From Jacaranda mimosifolia (taxonomy: Eukaryota; Streptophyta; Magnoliopsida; Lamiales; Bignoniaceae), in NCBI GenBank assembly GCA_018894105.1, contig CM032123.1, forward strand, positions 6,015,001 through 6,079,000: a stretch of DNA of 64,000 nt, written 5' to 3'. This document shows, one piece after another, positions 45,312 to 58,419 of the stretch; position 1 is the stretch's first letter; the number at the start of each line of letters is the position of its first letter. Below the pieces are notes generated by a model that had not been told where the DNA came from, ran no database searches, and saw only the letters and a list, made by a program, of their open reading frames with translations. The position numbers were made by a program, and so were the translations under genes.

Positions 45312-46313
45312 ATTAAACTATGATTTTATGAAATTGGACCATAAATAATGACAACTAGGTTATTTGAGGTACTGTGGGACTAAGATTCAGAACATGCATG
45401 TGTTGTCATAAGCTTAATGAACTTGGATTGTATTATTTTGTGATAATTTTGGGATTTATTAAGTTAATCGGAAGATAAAACTTTAATTTTATGTATTTGA
45501 GACCTAAGTGGCAACAATTGGGTTAATTGTGACAATTGGGCTATCATTATTGATTTGGGATAATGTTATGAGGATAATTATGTAATTAAGGACTGAATTA
45601 CATTCTTTTGCTATAATCGACACGAACCCCTTAATGGTTTTTGGTGATAGAGGCTTGGTTAGCACCTACTGTACCGATCGTACTATAACTACTGTATTAA
45701 CCGAGAAATTAGTGATTTCAGGCTATTAATGGCAAGATTGTAATTAGTAGATATTATTATGGATTTTGACTTGTGGATTTATTCCTTTGGTTAGGTGATG
45801 AGGAAGTAGGTCCGGTGGACCAGTAGACTACTGATTGAGGTTGCAGTTTTTTGAGACTATAGAGGTGAGGGTCTAACCTTCTGGGTGTTTATTTTTTCGT
45901 ATGCCTTGTGAGGATCCACTATTCTAGCCTTGCTTTTACTTATATGTTCTTGTGAAATGACCCCTGTGTAGGTTCAATATGATTGTGTACTATACTTGCT
46001 CTTATTTATTGAAATCATACTTGCTTGAGTACTTGTTCTTGTTGTTGGAATCGTAATTGCTCGTGACTTTGCTTGTTATTTGTTATTTGTTATTTGACTT
46101 GTATACCCCTGTGAGGGTTATTTTTTTATTGTACTATGATATGACTTGTTCTTGTTCATTCTGGCGCCCAGAACTTCCAATTGTTATTTGTTATCATACT
46201 TGTTTTTGATCAGTGCTTGTCATTGTCTTGTTACCCGTTATCTTGTTGTTATATGTACGAAGATATGCTTAGGCCGAGTGTCAATCCTAGCAAAATACTT
46301 GGGCATATGAGGC

Positions 46314-46493
46314 ATGCTAAGGATACTCCTGGATGTTAGCAATATGCTAGGGACACTCCTAGGTATCAGTAGTATGCTAAGGATACTCCTAGGTGTTAGC
46401 CATATGCTAGGGATAGTCCTAGGTATCAGTGGTGTGCCAGGGACACTCTTGGGCATCAACAATGTGCTAGGGATACTCCTAGGCATCTATTGT
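46314..46493. repeat. 30-bp minisatellite x 6 in the 3' LTR
   Basis: Same unit and copy number as 40666-40845 in the 5' LTR, with several substitutions. Confidence 0.88.
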
Positions 46494-47393
46494 TTACCAA
46501 GCTATCACGCTTTGGTAAAAGTACTTGTTTGGCTGGTATAAGGAGCATCAGATATGCATGTTTCGTTCTGACCTATTGGACTGTATATGATTTGGGCTTG
46601 TTTTGTTTTGATTGTACCCAATTATTTGTGTCCTGCTCGTGGAGCAATAAGGACGATGTAGCTTCCTGGTTTAGGTCGAGCTGTTATCCGAGCCGAATGA
46701 GTTGTTTGCATTTCTTCTCGAACTGTGATCGGTTGAGATGCTCTATACTCCCGAGCAGAATCTATTAAGACGATACCGAGCCTTTTGAGCCGACAGTCAC
46801 AACCTCAAGTTAGTTCCTACTTGAAGTCTTGAATTTGTTCTTGCTTGTTTACCAAACTTATAATTGCCTGTTTCTTGATACGCTCATGTATTGAATGTTA
46901 ATTTACGATCTATTTGGTTGTTTCTTCCTTGACATCTACCCTATTGTTCTTGAGTTTATCCCTCACTAAGTCTTTGGACTTACCCCTCACCCCTCTACCC
47001 CGGTATCTCTTTGATTTTCTCAGACAGGGTTAAGTGATAGATGCAGACTTCTAGCTTGAAATGGAGGAAATTATGTTTTGTAATAGATCAGGTGTTTTGT
47101 ATATATATATATATGGAATTATTTGGATGTTAAGCTTGGATTTGAGATGTTGTGATATGTCATGAATGGTAATGATATCCTATAGGCATGCTTATATTTT
47201 GTTAAGTGTTAAGAAACGGACTATTGTATGTAGTTAGGCATTTGGACGGAGTTTGTTTAAGTTTGAAATTTCCGCTGCATTTGATACGTTAAGTTTGAAA
47301 TATTTTGGGCTCATTGATTATATTGTGGGTTCAATTTAAAATTGAACTCAGTGGCGCTTCGGCTTAGGTGCTATCCTAAGTGGGGGCATTATA

Positions 47394-47516
47394 GATATTT
47401 AAATTTGATCAATTAGTTACATGGAAATTGAGGTTAAAATGATCAAAATAAATTAAAGTTGAGTGCACCCAATTTTAGGATGACAACTAGGCTAATCCAA
47501 AAGGATTTGGCTAAAC
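47394..47516. repeat. Duplicated intergenic block, copy B, part 2
   Basis: It corresponds to copy A about 20795-20915: 'ttacatggaaattgaggtta' against 'ttacatggaagttgagatta'. It is bounded left by the gag-only element and right by the hAT-like nest. Confidence 0.85.
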
Positions 47517-49384
47517 TAGGGTTGCAAGTTGATCGAGATGGCTCAGCTATAAAAATATTCGGCTTTATAACACCCCAAGTCTTTATATGAATTATTATGA
47601 TATAGTTATGATATTTGATGGTAGCAAATATGGAGTAGAGTAATATCATTTTATTTTTGATTTTTCACTGATATTTTTAGGTTGTTCTTCTCCTAGAATT
47701 TGAGCATACAAATTTATTTGGGACTTGATCAACATTCAAGAGATTTTAATAGAATAGTAAATATGGGATATAAATTAAATTTAGTTTTTGGGAGTTATTA
47801 AGGATCCTATTTTAGGTACTCATCTTAATTAATTTAATAATACTTTCTGGATTGCTTGGTGATGATTGAAGATATAAAATTTATTAAGTCAATTATTTGA
47901 TGGAACATTATTGATTGATATCTATGTTAATGATTTTACACTAGCTACTATGGATGCCATTTATGGCAAAGGAAATATTAATCTTTAGTTCATATGTAAT
48001 TAGTGGTTTAAGATGTATTAGTTAGCCCAAATTGTTTAATTTATTTCAAGGCCCATGCCTAGTATAAAAGTAAGCCTATAAATTGTATTTGTATTTCTAT
48101 GGGTTAAGTATAATAACAGCTCAAGCTATTTAATTTATTTTAAGTTATAATTAAGCCTATTAGTAGTGCAATATATATATATAAGCTGCAAATTATTATG
48201 AAATCCTGGGTCCATGATTATCAGGTTAAAGATGACGAAAATGAATTTTTTTATGGAATTTTCAGATTTATGAATAGATGCATAATTTTGGAAGTCTTCC
48301 CATCAATTAAAAACTCTATTTGGATAGTTTTTTACACCTATAAGGTATCTAGTTATATTAGTTAGCTAAAACCATATAAATATAGGTGATATGAAATCCT
48401 AGAACCTCATTTTTTGTACCGCTATATTTTCATGCAAAAATTCATCATAGATATTTCCTATTATTTAATTACTAAACTATGGAAATAGTTAGCTAAAATC
48501 TAGAATAAGTAAATCATGAAAAGTTAGGATTTCAGATATCTAGTCATGAGCTTGGGAATTTCAATAATTATCCAATCCTGATGAGTTAAAGATTCTAGGG
48601 ATTTCAGTAACTACATAATCTTGATAAGGTTAGGATTTTAGAATTATCTATGCAATTTTGAGCTATTGTTATCTGGGATTAATACTGATCAAGTCTGAAG
48701 GAGTTGGGGATTAGAGTTATCTTCATATCTCAATAAGATATAAATTCTAATTTTTCCAGCATATCTAACCTAGTATAAATACCCATACAGTAGGCAATAG
48801 AGAAGCCATACGTAGAGGTGAGAAAATACCAATTTTTCTATTTGTTCTTTAAAAGTCCGTAGGAAATTTCATTCTGAGGTACTAAAAATCCTATTTTCTT
48901 GTTGTAGAATTAGTGAAGAACGCTTAAGTGGCAGATCAAATATGAGGAAAACTTGGGTTTAAATATTTTGGCATAAGTAAATTTCTTTCTTCCTTCTATT
49001 GAAAAGATTCTCTTCATATAAATGATTTCTACATGTAATAGTAAGTAAATTTCTATTCTTTTTATATTAAAAATATTTTTCTGCTTGAATAATTTTTGCA
49101 TCAAAAATAGGTGATTTTTGCATATTAAACTTTTAAATCTAATGTTTTAGTTGTCGTAGAATTTTCCATCTGCAAATATTTAATTATTCATAAGACTTTT
49201 CCACATGCACAAAACTTGTTTTTAGGATTTGAGCATGTAAAAAAAAAAAAATTCTGAATCTTGCGTAAAACATAGTATTCTCTATTGAAATAAAAATACT
49301 AAAAAAGGATTTATACTCTGAATGGTCGAGAAATTATCGGTAGAAATAAGTTCCGTAACTGTGCTGCGGGGTTTCAATATCAAA

Positions 49385-49640
49385 AGATCTTTGAAGCCAA
49401 TGTTAACGCATTGTAGTTAAGACCTCTATCACACCATTAAGATCTCTGAAGCCGCTCTTAACGGCGTGTAGTTAAATACCTCTGAAGCTGCTCTTAACGG
49501 GTGTAGTTAAGGCCTCTATCCCACCGTTAAGATCTCTGAAGCTATTCTTAACGACATTGTAATTAAGACCTCTGAAGCTGCTCTTAATGGTTGTAGTTAA
49601 GACCTCTGAAGCCATTTAACAGCATTATACTTAAGATCTT
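49385..49640. repeat. Tandem repeat with 'ctctgaagc..cttaacgg' unit
   Basis: Units of roughly 38-40 bp ('ctctgaagctgctcttaacg' plus 'gtgtagttaagac') recur about six times. Two copies have an extra 20 bp 'ctctatcccaccgttaagat'. Confidence 0.75.
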
Positions 49641-50008
49641 GGCTAAGATAACCAATTAGAATCCTGAAAGTTCATGAGCATGATTAATTAATAAATATTT
49701 TGGATGATTGTGTAATCTCTATTCTTAATTACTCCAAGAAACATGTTCTGTGATTTACTTTGATAATATGAATCTTGAATTTCTGTATACTAATTGTTAT
49801 ATTTCTAAAAGCGAATATTCTTGTTTCAATGATCTCCTTTCTTTTGTTTGATATTTATAGATGTTCAAATCTGGTAGGAGGATAAGGGGATTTATTTATT
49901 GGGTGAAGTGTTGCTCATGATAACTTAGTTCAGGACAAGGAAGATAAGCAGACTTGCGGATGGTGACAAGAAATTAGTATTTTTACAATAGGTTTATTTG
50001 ATATTTAA

Positions 50009-50470
50009 CACTACTAAAAAAATGGCATTTTGCAATGGGTTTTTTGCGACGAAAAAAATTCTTCGCAATTTGCAACGGAATTTGCAATGGAAATTCCGTC
50101 ATAAAATTTTCCGTCGCAAAAAAAATAAAAAAATGAAAAAAATTGGAAAACAATTTGCGATGGATTTTGATCCGTCACAAAAGGGGCAGTTTTGTGACAA
50201 AATAATCCGTCGCAAAATAGGCAATTTACAATGAATTTTGTTCCGTTGCAAAAAATTTTAAATTTTTAAAAAATTTGTGACGAATTATAATCCATCACAA
50301 AAGTGTTGTTTTGCAACGGATTTTTCCGTCACAAAATAGGCAGTTTTGCGATGGATTCAAATCCATCACAAATTGCCCATTTTGCGATGAAAAAATTCAT
50401 TGCAAATTCAAAAAATTAAAAAATTAAATAAAATATTTTGTGACTGATTTAAATCCATCGCAAATTATTG
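50009..50470. repeat. Left subterminal repeats of the CACTA element
   Basis: The motif TTTGCGACGGA, its decayed forms (TTTGCAATGG, TTGTGACGAA) and their reverse complements (TCCGTCGCAAAA, TCCATCACAAA) recur about a dozen times. They are probable transposase binding sites, as in other CACTA elements. Confidence 0.8.
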
Positions 50471-50859
50471 GGGTTAAATTACATACCCTAATTTCCTCTT
50501 CCCCAACAGAAAGCTCCGATTTCTCTTTAAGGTTTTCTTCTTCTTCTTCATTTTTTTTTTTTTTCCTTTCTTCTTCTTTGTTGAAATGACCGGCCGGCCG
50601 GCGGGCGCTGTCGCCGCCTAGCCAGCCAGTGCTGGTGTGCCTAGCACACACTAGCCAGAGGTGTGTGCTGATTGTGTGTTGGAAACAGCAGCACCAGCCG
50701 GCAGCCGACGACCAACCAGATCTGAATTTTTTTTTAAAAAAAAATTAGTATTAATTTTAGAAAAAATGCTAATGGTTGTTTGGGTTATTGTTTCAAGTTC
50801 GAAGAGTTTATGGTTTTGAATCATTTCCATTAATTGAGGTAATTTTCTTAATTATGTTA

Positions 50860-51310
50860 AACTTTAATTATGTTTTAGTTATCTTCTTTATGTTTTAATT
50901 AATTATCTCCGTTAGTTAAAAAGTGATTATATTTTAGTTAAAATTTGGTTTATGTTTTAGTTATATCCATTATGTTTTAGGTCATTGTCTCCATTAGTTA
51001 AAATTTGATTTATGTTTTAGTTATATCCATTATGTTTTAGGTAATTGTCTCCATTAGTTAAAATTTGATTATGTTTTAGTTATCTCCATTATGTTTTAGT
51101 CAATTGTCTCCATTAATTAAAATTTGATTATGTTTTAGTTATCTCCATTATGTTTTAGTTAATTGTCTCCATTAATAAAAATTTGATTACATTTTAGTAA
51201 ATTGTCGCCATTAGTTAAAATTTGATTATGTTTTAGTTATCTCCATTATGTTTTAGTTAATTGTCTCCATTAGTTAAAATTTGATTATATTTTAGTTAAA
51301 ATTTGATTTA
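50860..51310. repeat. 60-bp minisatellite x about 7 in the CACTA element
   Basis: The unit contains 'ttatgttttagttatctcca' and 'gtctccattagttaaaattt'. The 'aaatttgatt' landmark recurs near 50941, 51001, 51061, 51120, 51180, 51218 and 51277; one unit is shortened. Confidence 0.88.
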
Positions 51311-52337
51311 TGTGTTAGTTAAACTCAAATAATTAAATAATTTGTTATTTTTGTTATATTAATTTGATTTAACAAAAATACTGATTTATGTATTTGTTGA
51401 AATTTGAGTTACATTTTATATTTGTTTTAAATATTGTTATATTTGTTAGAGTTGTGTTTTTATTTGAATTAAAAATTTAATTAGAATTTTGATTGAGTTA
51501 AATTTTCTAGTACTATATATTGAATTGTATTAAATTTTTAAGTTTTCATTTAGTTTATGGAATTAATATTTATGAATAAATATGCACACTTGTAGCATGT
51601 GCCTAATGATGTAGGCTATCTCGACTGTGGTGGAAATCTTTTGCGAGTGTTGATTTTAGTGGAGCATTTAGAGGTAAGTTTGGATATCTTGTTTTAATTT
51701 TATATATTTTTATAGTACAATACATTAGAAATGTTTAGAATTGGTGGAATTAGGAAGGAGGATGGGATGTTGGGAGAAGGGGTGGAGCCTTCTCATTTGT
51801 TACTGATTGGTTTTTAATTGCTTGCATAATGATGATGGACATAAGGGAGAGTGTTTATGTGTCATTATGAGTTTACTAATATTATTAATTATTTTCAATT
51901 AAAATGATGCTACTCATTATGTTTAGTCTTAATTTTTTGGCAATTTGGATATCTTATTTTAGGGAGGTGTTTGATACATATTATTATCTTTGTGATGACA
52001 AAGTAGTCCTTGGTGAAGAATTCTTGCTAGAGGAATCATGAAATGCATAAATGGAATAATACATGAATTTGAGGAATGATTTTGATATTTATATCCAAAT
52101 CAAATTTCAAAGAGGATTGAGATTACATAATCTAACCCCCAAACCCACTACTTCAATGGCTATTAATGTCATCTATAGTATAGGCTTCGGATAAGCAATT
52201 ATTTGCCGGTCCGCAAATATCATCTTCCATATAAAATAAGAGATTATCCTATATTAAAAGCCATAGTAAATGTTAATATCCCAAATCAAACATACCCAAA
52301 ATAATTTGTTTACCCACTTTATTTGTTAGGTCATCCT

Positions 52338-52338
<1 letters not shown>

Positions 52339-52390
<52 letters not shown>

Positions 52391-52413
52391 ATACTATACT
52401 ATACTATACTATA
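52339..52413. repeat. (TAA)n and (ACTAT)n microsatellite
   Basis: About 16 TAA units are followed by about five ACTAT units. Confidence 0.95.
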
Positions 52414-52570
52414 AGCAATTACTTTCCAACAAACATACATTAATAAATTAGTTAATCAAATAATTTTATCAAAATCAAAATATTTATAATAAAATTACTT
52501 TTGCATCGTTCAAATTGAGATCGCTTTTAATGAATTTACTCTTTTACAAAATATTGATATTCATGCTGAA

Positions 52571-55500
52571 CGTAGTTGGATGTATAATAGGCTCTTGCCA
52601 AATCAAAAATATTATACAAGAGAGTTTGTTGTTGGGTTGAAAATTTTTATTGATTATGTATTCGTCCAACCTCAATGTTTGAAAGATGGAGGAATAAGGT
52701 GTCCTTGTTCAAGATGTAAGAATCTGAAATTTTTGATACCTGATGAAGCATATGTACAGTTATTAAAATATGGGTTTTAGCCTAATTATTGGTATTGGAC
52801 TGCATATGGGGAGACCGAACCTCTAGTTTTCAATGTATATAGAGGAGCTCCTAGTAATTCTCATTTTTGTGGTGATGCCGCGAATAATAGGTATGAAAAC
52901 ATGGTTATGATGCTATGAGAACTAGTTTTTATACTGAAATTAATCATGAAGAAGGCATTAATCCGAACAGAGAGGAACCCCCAAACATAGATGCTCAAGC
53001 CTTTTATGATATGTTGGCTACTGCCCAACGACCGTTGTGGTTAGGTTGTGAAACTCATTGTGCGTTGTCTATGACTCTACAAATGATGTGCTTAAAATCT
53101 TACTACAATATGTCTCAATGATGTTTTGATCGAATGGCAGAACTTATTAAATCTTCAAATCCTTTAGAAAACTATGTCTCGAATAACTTTTACCAAGCAA
53201 AGAAATTAATTTCAAAATTGGGGTTAAGTTCTATAAAGATCGTTTGTTGTATCAATGGTTGTATGTTGTTTTACACAATTGATGCCAGTTTGAATGAGTG
53301 TAAGTTTTGCAATCATCCCCGTTTTAAACTAACTGCAAGAGGTCATCAAACAGGAAATCGAATTCCTTACAAAAGGATGCATTACTTACCCCTAATTCCT
53401 CGGCTCAAAAGATTATATACATCTTTGAAATCAGCCGAGCATATGAGTTGGCACTTTGAAAACAAAAGAAGTTCTGGTATTTTATGTCATCCTTCTGATG
53501 GGTTTGCTTGGAAGCATTTCAATGAAACTCATTCGAATTTTGCATCTGAGCTAAGAAATGTTAGGCTTGGATTATGTGCAAATGGATTTAATCCCTTTAG
53601 TCAATCTGCTACACCATATTCATGTTGACCAATTATTGTAACTCCGTATAATTTGCCTCCCGAATTGTGCATGACAACTCCTTACATGTTCTTGACTTGT
53701 ATAATACCTGGTCCACATAATCCTAAGAGCAAAATTGATATCTGTTTACAACCTTAATTGAGGAGTTGAAGTTGTTATGGGAAGATGGCACAGAAACTTA
53801 TGACATTTCTAAAAAAATAGAACTTTCAATTGAGGGCAGCTCTCATGTGGAAGATCAATGATTTTCCTGCTTATGGTATGCTATCAGGTTGGATGACTGC
53901 AAAAAAATTAGCATGTCCAGTTTGTATGGAGCAAACTAAGGCATTTGGATTGAAGAATGGTGGAAAAGTGTCTTAGTTTGATTATCATCGTCAGTTCTTG
54001 CCTACAAATCATATGTTTAGGAGGAATAGAGATGCATTTTATAAAGGAATGATTGAACAATTGGAGGTACCTCCTAGATTGACCAGTCAACAAATATGGG
54101 AGCGGATTTGCAATGTTCCCAAAATTAATGACTTGTCAGTAACTTCTGGTAAATTACCTAGATATGGTGTATCACATAATTGGACGAAACAAAGTATATT
54201 TGGGAGTTGCCTTATTGGAAAGATAACTTGGTTTGCCATAATTTGGATGTTATGCATATCGAGAAGAATATCTTTGAAAGTGTGATTAACACCTTGATGG
54301 ATGTCAAAGGTAAGATGAAGGACAATGAGAAGGCAAGACTTGACTTGGAGGAATATTGTAGGAGACCGGGGTTACATTTAAGAGTTTTACGGAATGGGAA
54401 ATATGTCAAACCAAAAGCCTGTTTCTCCTTGAATGTTGATCAGAGGCGGGAGTTGTGTAATTGGCTAGAGGATCTTAAAATGCCGGATGGGTATGCTTCA
54501 AATTTGGCAAGATGTGTTGATAAAATAAAATTGAAATTATGTGGGTTGAAGAGTCATGATTGCCATTGTTTATGCAACAGTTGCTATCAAGTGCCTTTAG
54601 TTTGCTACCACAAAATGTGTGGAGGCCCTTAACTGAATTAAGCCAATTTTTTCGGGAATTGTGCACAACAAAATTATGTGAAGATAGTTTTTTGTAATTG
54701 GAAAAAAACATCCCAATTATCTTGTGTAAGTTGGAACGCACATTCCCACCAGGTTTGTTGATTCAATGGAGCACTTGACGGTACACCTACCGTATGAGGC
54801 ACTTGTTTATAGGCCTGTACAGTATAGATGGATGTATCCTTTTGAGAAGTAAATAATCAATCGAATGTGTAAATACGATAAATATTCCATACATATTAAA
54901 TATTTATAAATCTATGTTTTCATTTTTCATATTCTTACATGATTTAAAAGGCATGGTAAAAAATAGACCTAGAGTTGAGGGATCTATATGTGAAGCATAT
55001 CTAGCCCAAGAATCAGCATATTTTTCATCGTATTGCTTCGAGTCTCACATTCAATCAAGGAGCACGAGAAGTAAATGAAATGAAAAAGAGGGGTATAATG
55101 ATCAACAACCACGTACTATGTCAGTTTTTAATCAAACTGGACAGTCTGCTGGCAACTGTACTACTATATGGGTGAATATGCTGAGTTGAAAACTGCCTCA
55201 TTGCAAGTTCTTTTAAAATGTGATGAAGTCGTGCCTTTTCTCGAGTAAGCTTTCCAATTCAATATAAATTTATTTTTAATTAATAAGCTTCAATTGAAAA
55301 AAAGAAAACTAATGTTCAAACTCAATATATTTTAGGATGTATAAAGCGACCCTTCGACTTATTTTCCCTTCCTCAGTGACCTTCAAGTGGAGCAATCTGT
55401 TGAGGATCATTTTGTAAATTGGTTCCAAAAATATGTAAGTATAAAAAAATTTCAAATAAATAATTCTCTTGGTTAACCAATAAAAACTATATTAATTATT

Positions 55501-56211
55501 TAATTCCTTGTTATTATTTATAGGTGCACACTCCAGAAAATATGGTACAAAATCAATATTTGAAGGATATAGTATGGGGTCCTATGAGACAAGTCAAGAC
55601 ATGGCGTCGTTTTTTTGTTAACGGATATGTATTTCATACAGATTCGTTGCCAAAGTATAAAAAGACGTGCAATTCTGGAATGTATCTCAAAGGTGAAAGA
55701 TCATTAGATTTTATGGAAACTGAAGGAAATAATCCTACTAGAGTATCCAGGTGTACCTAAAAAGAAGGTTTTCCTCTTTAACTGTCATTGGTTTGATTCA
55801 CTGTCTAACCGTGGAATCAAGATAAACAAAGATTATGATATCATTGAAATAAACGAAAATGAAAAATATGGAAAGTTTGACCCTTTTATCATTGCTCAAC
55901 ATGCATCTCAAGTGTATTATATTCCTTATCCTGGTGCTAAAAGAGATAAAGTCCATTGGTGGTTTGTGATTAAAATAAGACCAAGAAGTAGGGTGGATAA
56001 ATGTCATACTATGGAGGTAGCTTTACAAGAACCACCTACCACAGTCAATGCAGTTGTTGATACCGATCCAACTGGTGACTTACTTGATATTAAGGGACCT
56101 TGTGAAGAAATAAATTTAGAAAACAATCAAGTGATAGGTGATGACGAAGAGGATGAGGATGAGGATGGGGATGATGATGACAGTGCATATGATGATGATG
56201 ATGATGATTAG
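52571..56211 (+). pseudogene. TNP2-type CACTA transposase (frame-disrupted)
   Basis: It would cut and join the CACTA ends in the nucleus. In order: a transposase-associated domain (52580-52915, WMYNRLLPNQ, 'GGIRCPCSRCKN', with a stop at 52778); the Transposase_21/tnp2 core (from about 53000: 'FYDMLATAQRPLW', then KLGLSSIKIVCCINGCMLFY, MRAALMW-like LRAALMWKINDFPAYGMLSG, NLDVMHIEKNIFESVINTLM, GYASNLARCVD and GLKSHDCH); a DUF4218-like part (54600-55070, EKNIPIILCKLERTFPPG and RPRVEGSICEAYLAQESAYF); and a DUF4216-like part (55550-55990, NGYVFHTDSL, HWFDSLSNRGIKINKDYDII) ending in an acidic Asp/Glu tail at 56211. GT-AG introns seem to lie at about 55247-55335 and 55435-55524. Frameshifts near 53628, 53760-53990, 54180, 54570 and 55740, plus stops, make it non-functional. 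Confidence 0.85.
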
Positions 56212-56370
56212 TTATTTTAATTTATTGTTACGTAATGTGAATTTATGTAAAAACTCATTGTTGATGTACTTTTATTGATTGCAATCTTTATGATTATTTC
56301 TACATTTATGATGATGATTTATTTAATATCATTTATCTATTATAATTTACATAATTAGTATTTGTTATAG

Positions 56371-58161
56371 ATGTCAAGTAATAGAAAAGGAAAAAATAAG
56401 GTTGTTCCATCTAACACTGGATCGGAGCCATATATCCCTCCATACACTTATCCAGATGTTGTGTCGGGTAGCTCTCCACTAGATGCATCGCCTACTCCCT
56501 CATCTATCCCATCTACACCAGCATCCACAAATATTGGGAGTACAGAAGTTACTCAGAGGACATTTATTCAACGTCGAGGGAGAGAGTAATACTTTTTAAT
56601 CTTTTTAATTATAGTAACTTCTAATGTTATATGTACTACTAAATTATATTTTATCTTTATAACACACGTTGTAAAAATATCTTTGTGAAACGGGTTCTCC
56701 GATAAGTTGTTATGTGCGCAAGAGATAAGCAATACTATTAAAAGGCACTTACAACAAGCTTGGAGATCATGGAAAAAAATTCCAGATGGAGTTATAACAA
56801 TGTGGTTTGGGGAGTTTGAGGTAAGAATCATTTTAAATATCATAAATTTTTTTTTTTAATTAGATTTCAAAATGGAAAGAGTTCTCTAAATGTTTTAAAT
56901 TCTTTTATGTGCCTTAGAAAAAATTTACCTGGTATAAACATGAGAGTGCACTGATCAGCAAAATATTTGAGCATCGTGGCTCGAAAATATTGAAAAATAA
57001 GTTACACCGAGCACGTCAATCCAACAAAAAGCCTATTTGGATAGGAGATAAAGTTTGGGATGGATTGCTTCAAGAATGGGGCAATGATGGATTCAAAAAA
57101 ATAAGTGCTCAAAATAAAACGAATCGGGCATCAGACTGTGGTGATGTTGGATTTCCACTTCATCAGGGTGGTTGTATCTCACACCTATCACACAAAGATA
57201 AATTGATAATTTTTATAGAAGTATCAATATTTAATTTTAATTATAATTGATTTCTGATAAATGTGTTTGGATGTAGGAGAAAGAACTTAGACACCCACCT
57301 GGACTTGCAGAATCGTTTATGTATACATATTCTGCATTAAACGAAAAAGGTGAACGCATATGGATCAATGAAAGTTCACAGAATACTTATGTAAATAGTA
57401 TGCTATATTTTTTACAAAGAAAGTTTAAATGTTATAAATTTTATGTTAGAAAGTTTAACGGTTATATATATGTTAATTTTTAATGTAGAAAGTTTAAATT
57501 TTTATATACATTGATAATTCTATGTGCTTTATGTATAGAATACGTTCAACAGTCGACTAGAAGAGTTCTCTAGTCAAAATTCAAATGATGATGTTAACAA
57601 TTCTTCAATGCCCATGTCATCTCAACTTCAGGTGAAAGTTCTAAGTTATTAATTTATATTTGGTCTTATTTTCAAATTGAATTATTTTACTTGTATTAAT
57701 TTATAATAATATTATTTATGTAGGTGTGGAAAGATACAGTAGGCGGATAGAAGAAGGGGCGGATTTATGGACTTAGAAGTGAGGCATCCTTTGTCTTGGG
57801 TCACTCATCTAGTGGACTTTCAAATAATCTGCCCTATGAAAGTGAAGTAGTGAAGAGATTGCAAGACGAAATGACGGTGGTGAAAGAACAATTGACAATG
57901 TATAGAGACAAAAATATAATGTTTAGACAAAAATTCATGGATATGGATGTGATAATGCGACAAATGCAGCAGCAGTAGAATATTCATACCCCATCACCAT
58001 CCGTTCATCCTCATACATCACCATTTTGTCCACCTACAAATCTCTCCTCCATGGCACCAGACTCATATTTACATCGGCCAGAGGTATCTCATGCACTAGC
58101 CTTATCTAGATCTCTTAATGAACAACAAAGAAGAAGCATAGATGATGAAGATGATGATTGA
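56371..58161 (+). pseudogene. Second CACTA gene, Transposase_24/TNPA-type, multi-exon, nearly intact
   Basis: Likely a DNA-binding partner that recognises the subterminal repeats, by analogy with En/Spm. Exons: 56371 to about 56585 (MSSNRKGKNK, Pro/Ser-rich), one ending at 56820 (AWRSWKKIPDGVITMWFGEF), 56918 to about 57210 (KKFTWYKHESALISKIFEHR, then NKTNRASDCGDVGFPLHQGG, the Transposase_24 hallmark), 57277-57390, 57539-57631 and 57724-58161. The last exon has GRIYGLRSEASFVLG and a coiled coil (57840-57975) and ends in acidic DDEDDD. GT/AG borders are visible at 56821/56917, 57391, 57276, 57538, 57632 and 57723. Seen defects: a TAG at about 57748, a TAG at 57976, and an unclear acceptor for the second exon. 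Confidence 0.78.
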
Positions 58162-58419
58162 TTGACTTATGTTGAATATTTTAGGCATATACTGTATTAA
58201 CTTGATTATACTTTGATAATTACATTTAATATTTTTATATTGTTGAATTTATAAATATTTTGTTTCTTTAATGTTATATTTGGATTTTATGAAAGATTTG
58301 TTGTTTTATTATTTGATGGCCATAAATATCGTTAAGTATGGTGGTGTTAGATTGTGAATATACTATTATTGATTACAGGTTTTTAATATTGAAAAAAACA
58401 TTACAAAAAATAAAATAAA

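Larger units (their letters stand above)
38550..47393 (+). mobile_element. Gag-only LTR retrotransposon with >3-kb LTRs (Del/Tekay-like)
   Basis: Long LTRs starting TGTAACAC enclose only 1971 bp of internal sequence: a tRNA-Met-type primer site, one broken gag and a polypurine tract. No protease, RT, RNase H or integrase is present. It therefore fits the TR-GAG type of non-autonomous element and would need proteins from a full-length relative. Flanks are TATAT (38545-38549) and GATAT (47394-47398), a 5-bp duplication with one mismatch. Copy A supplies the empty site near 20795-20835. Confidence 0.9.
43684..47393 (+). repeat. 3' LTR (3710 bp) of the gag-only element
   Basis: It matches the 5' LTR along its length, from TGTAACACTCC to GGCATTATA. 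It is 547 bp longer, mainly because a hAT MITE plus its duplication sits inside (44828-45319). The 30-bp minisatellite is at 46314-46493. Confidence 0.9.
50471..52560. other. 5' non-coding region of the CACTA element
   Basis: A GC-rich island at 50585-50720 (with 'ggccggccggcgggcgc') is followed by AT-rich sequence. The 60-bp minisatellite and the TAA/ACTAT microsatellite listed below lie here. The promoter of the transposase gene is expected in this part, but I cannot place it. Confidence 0.55.
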
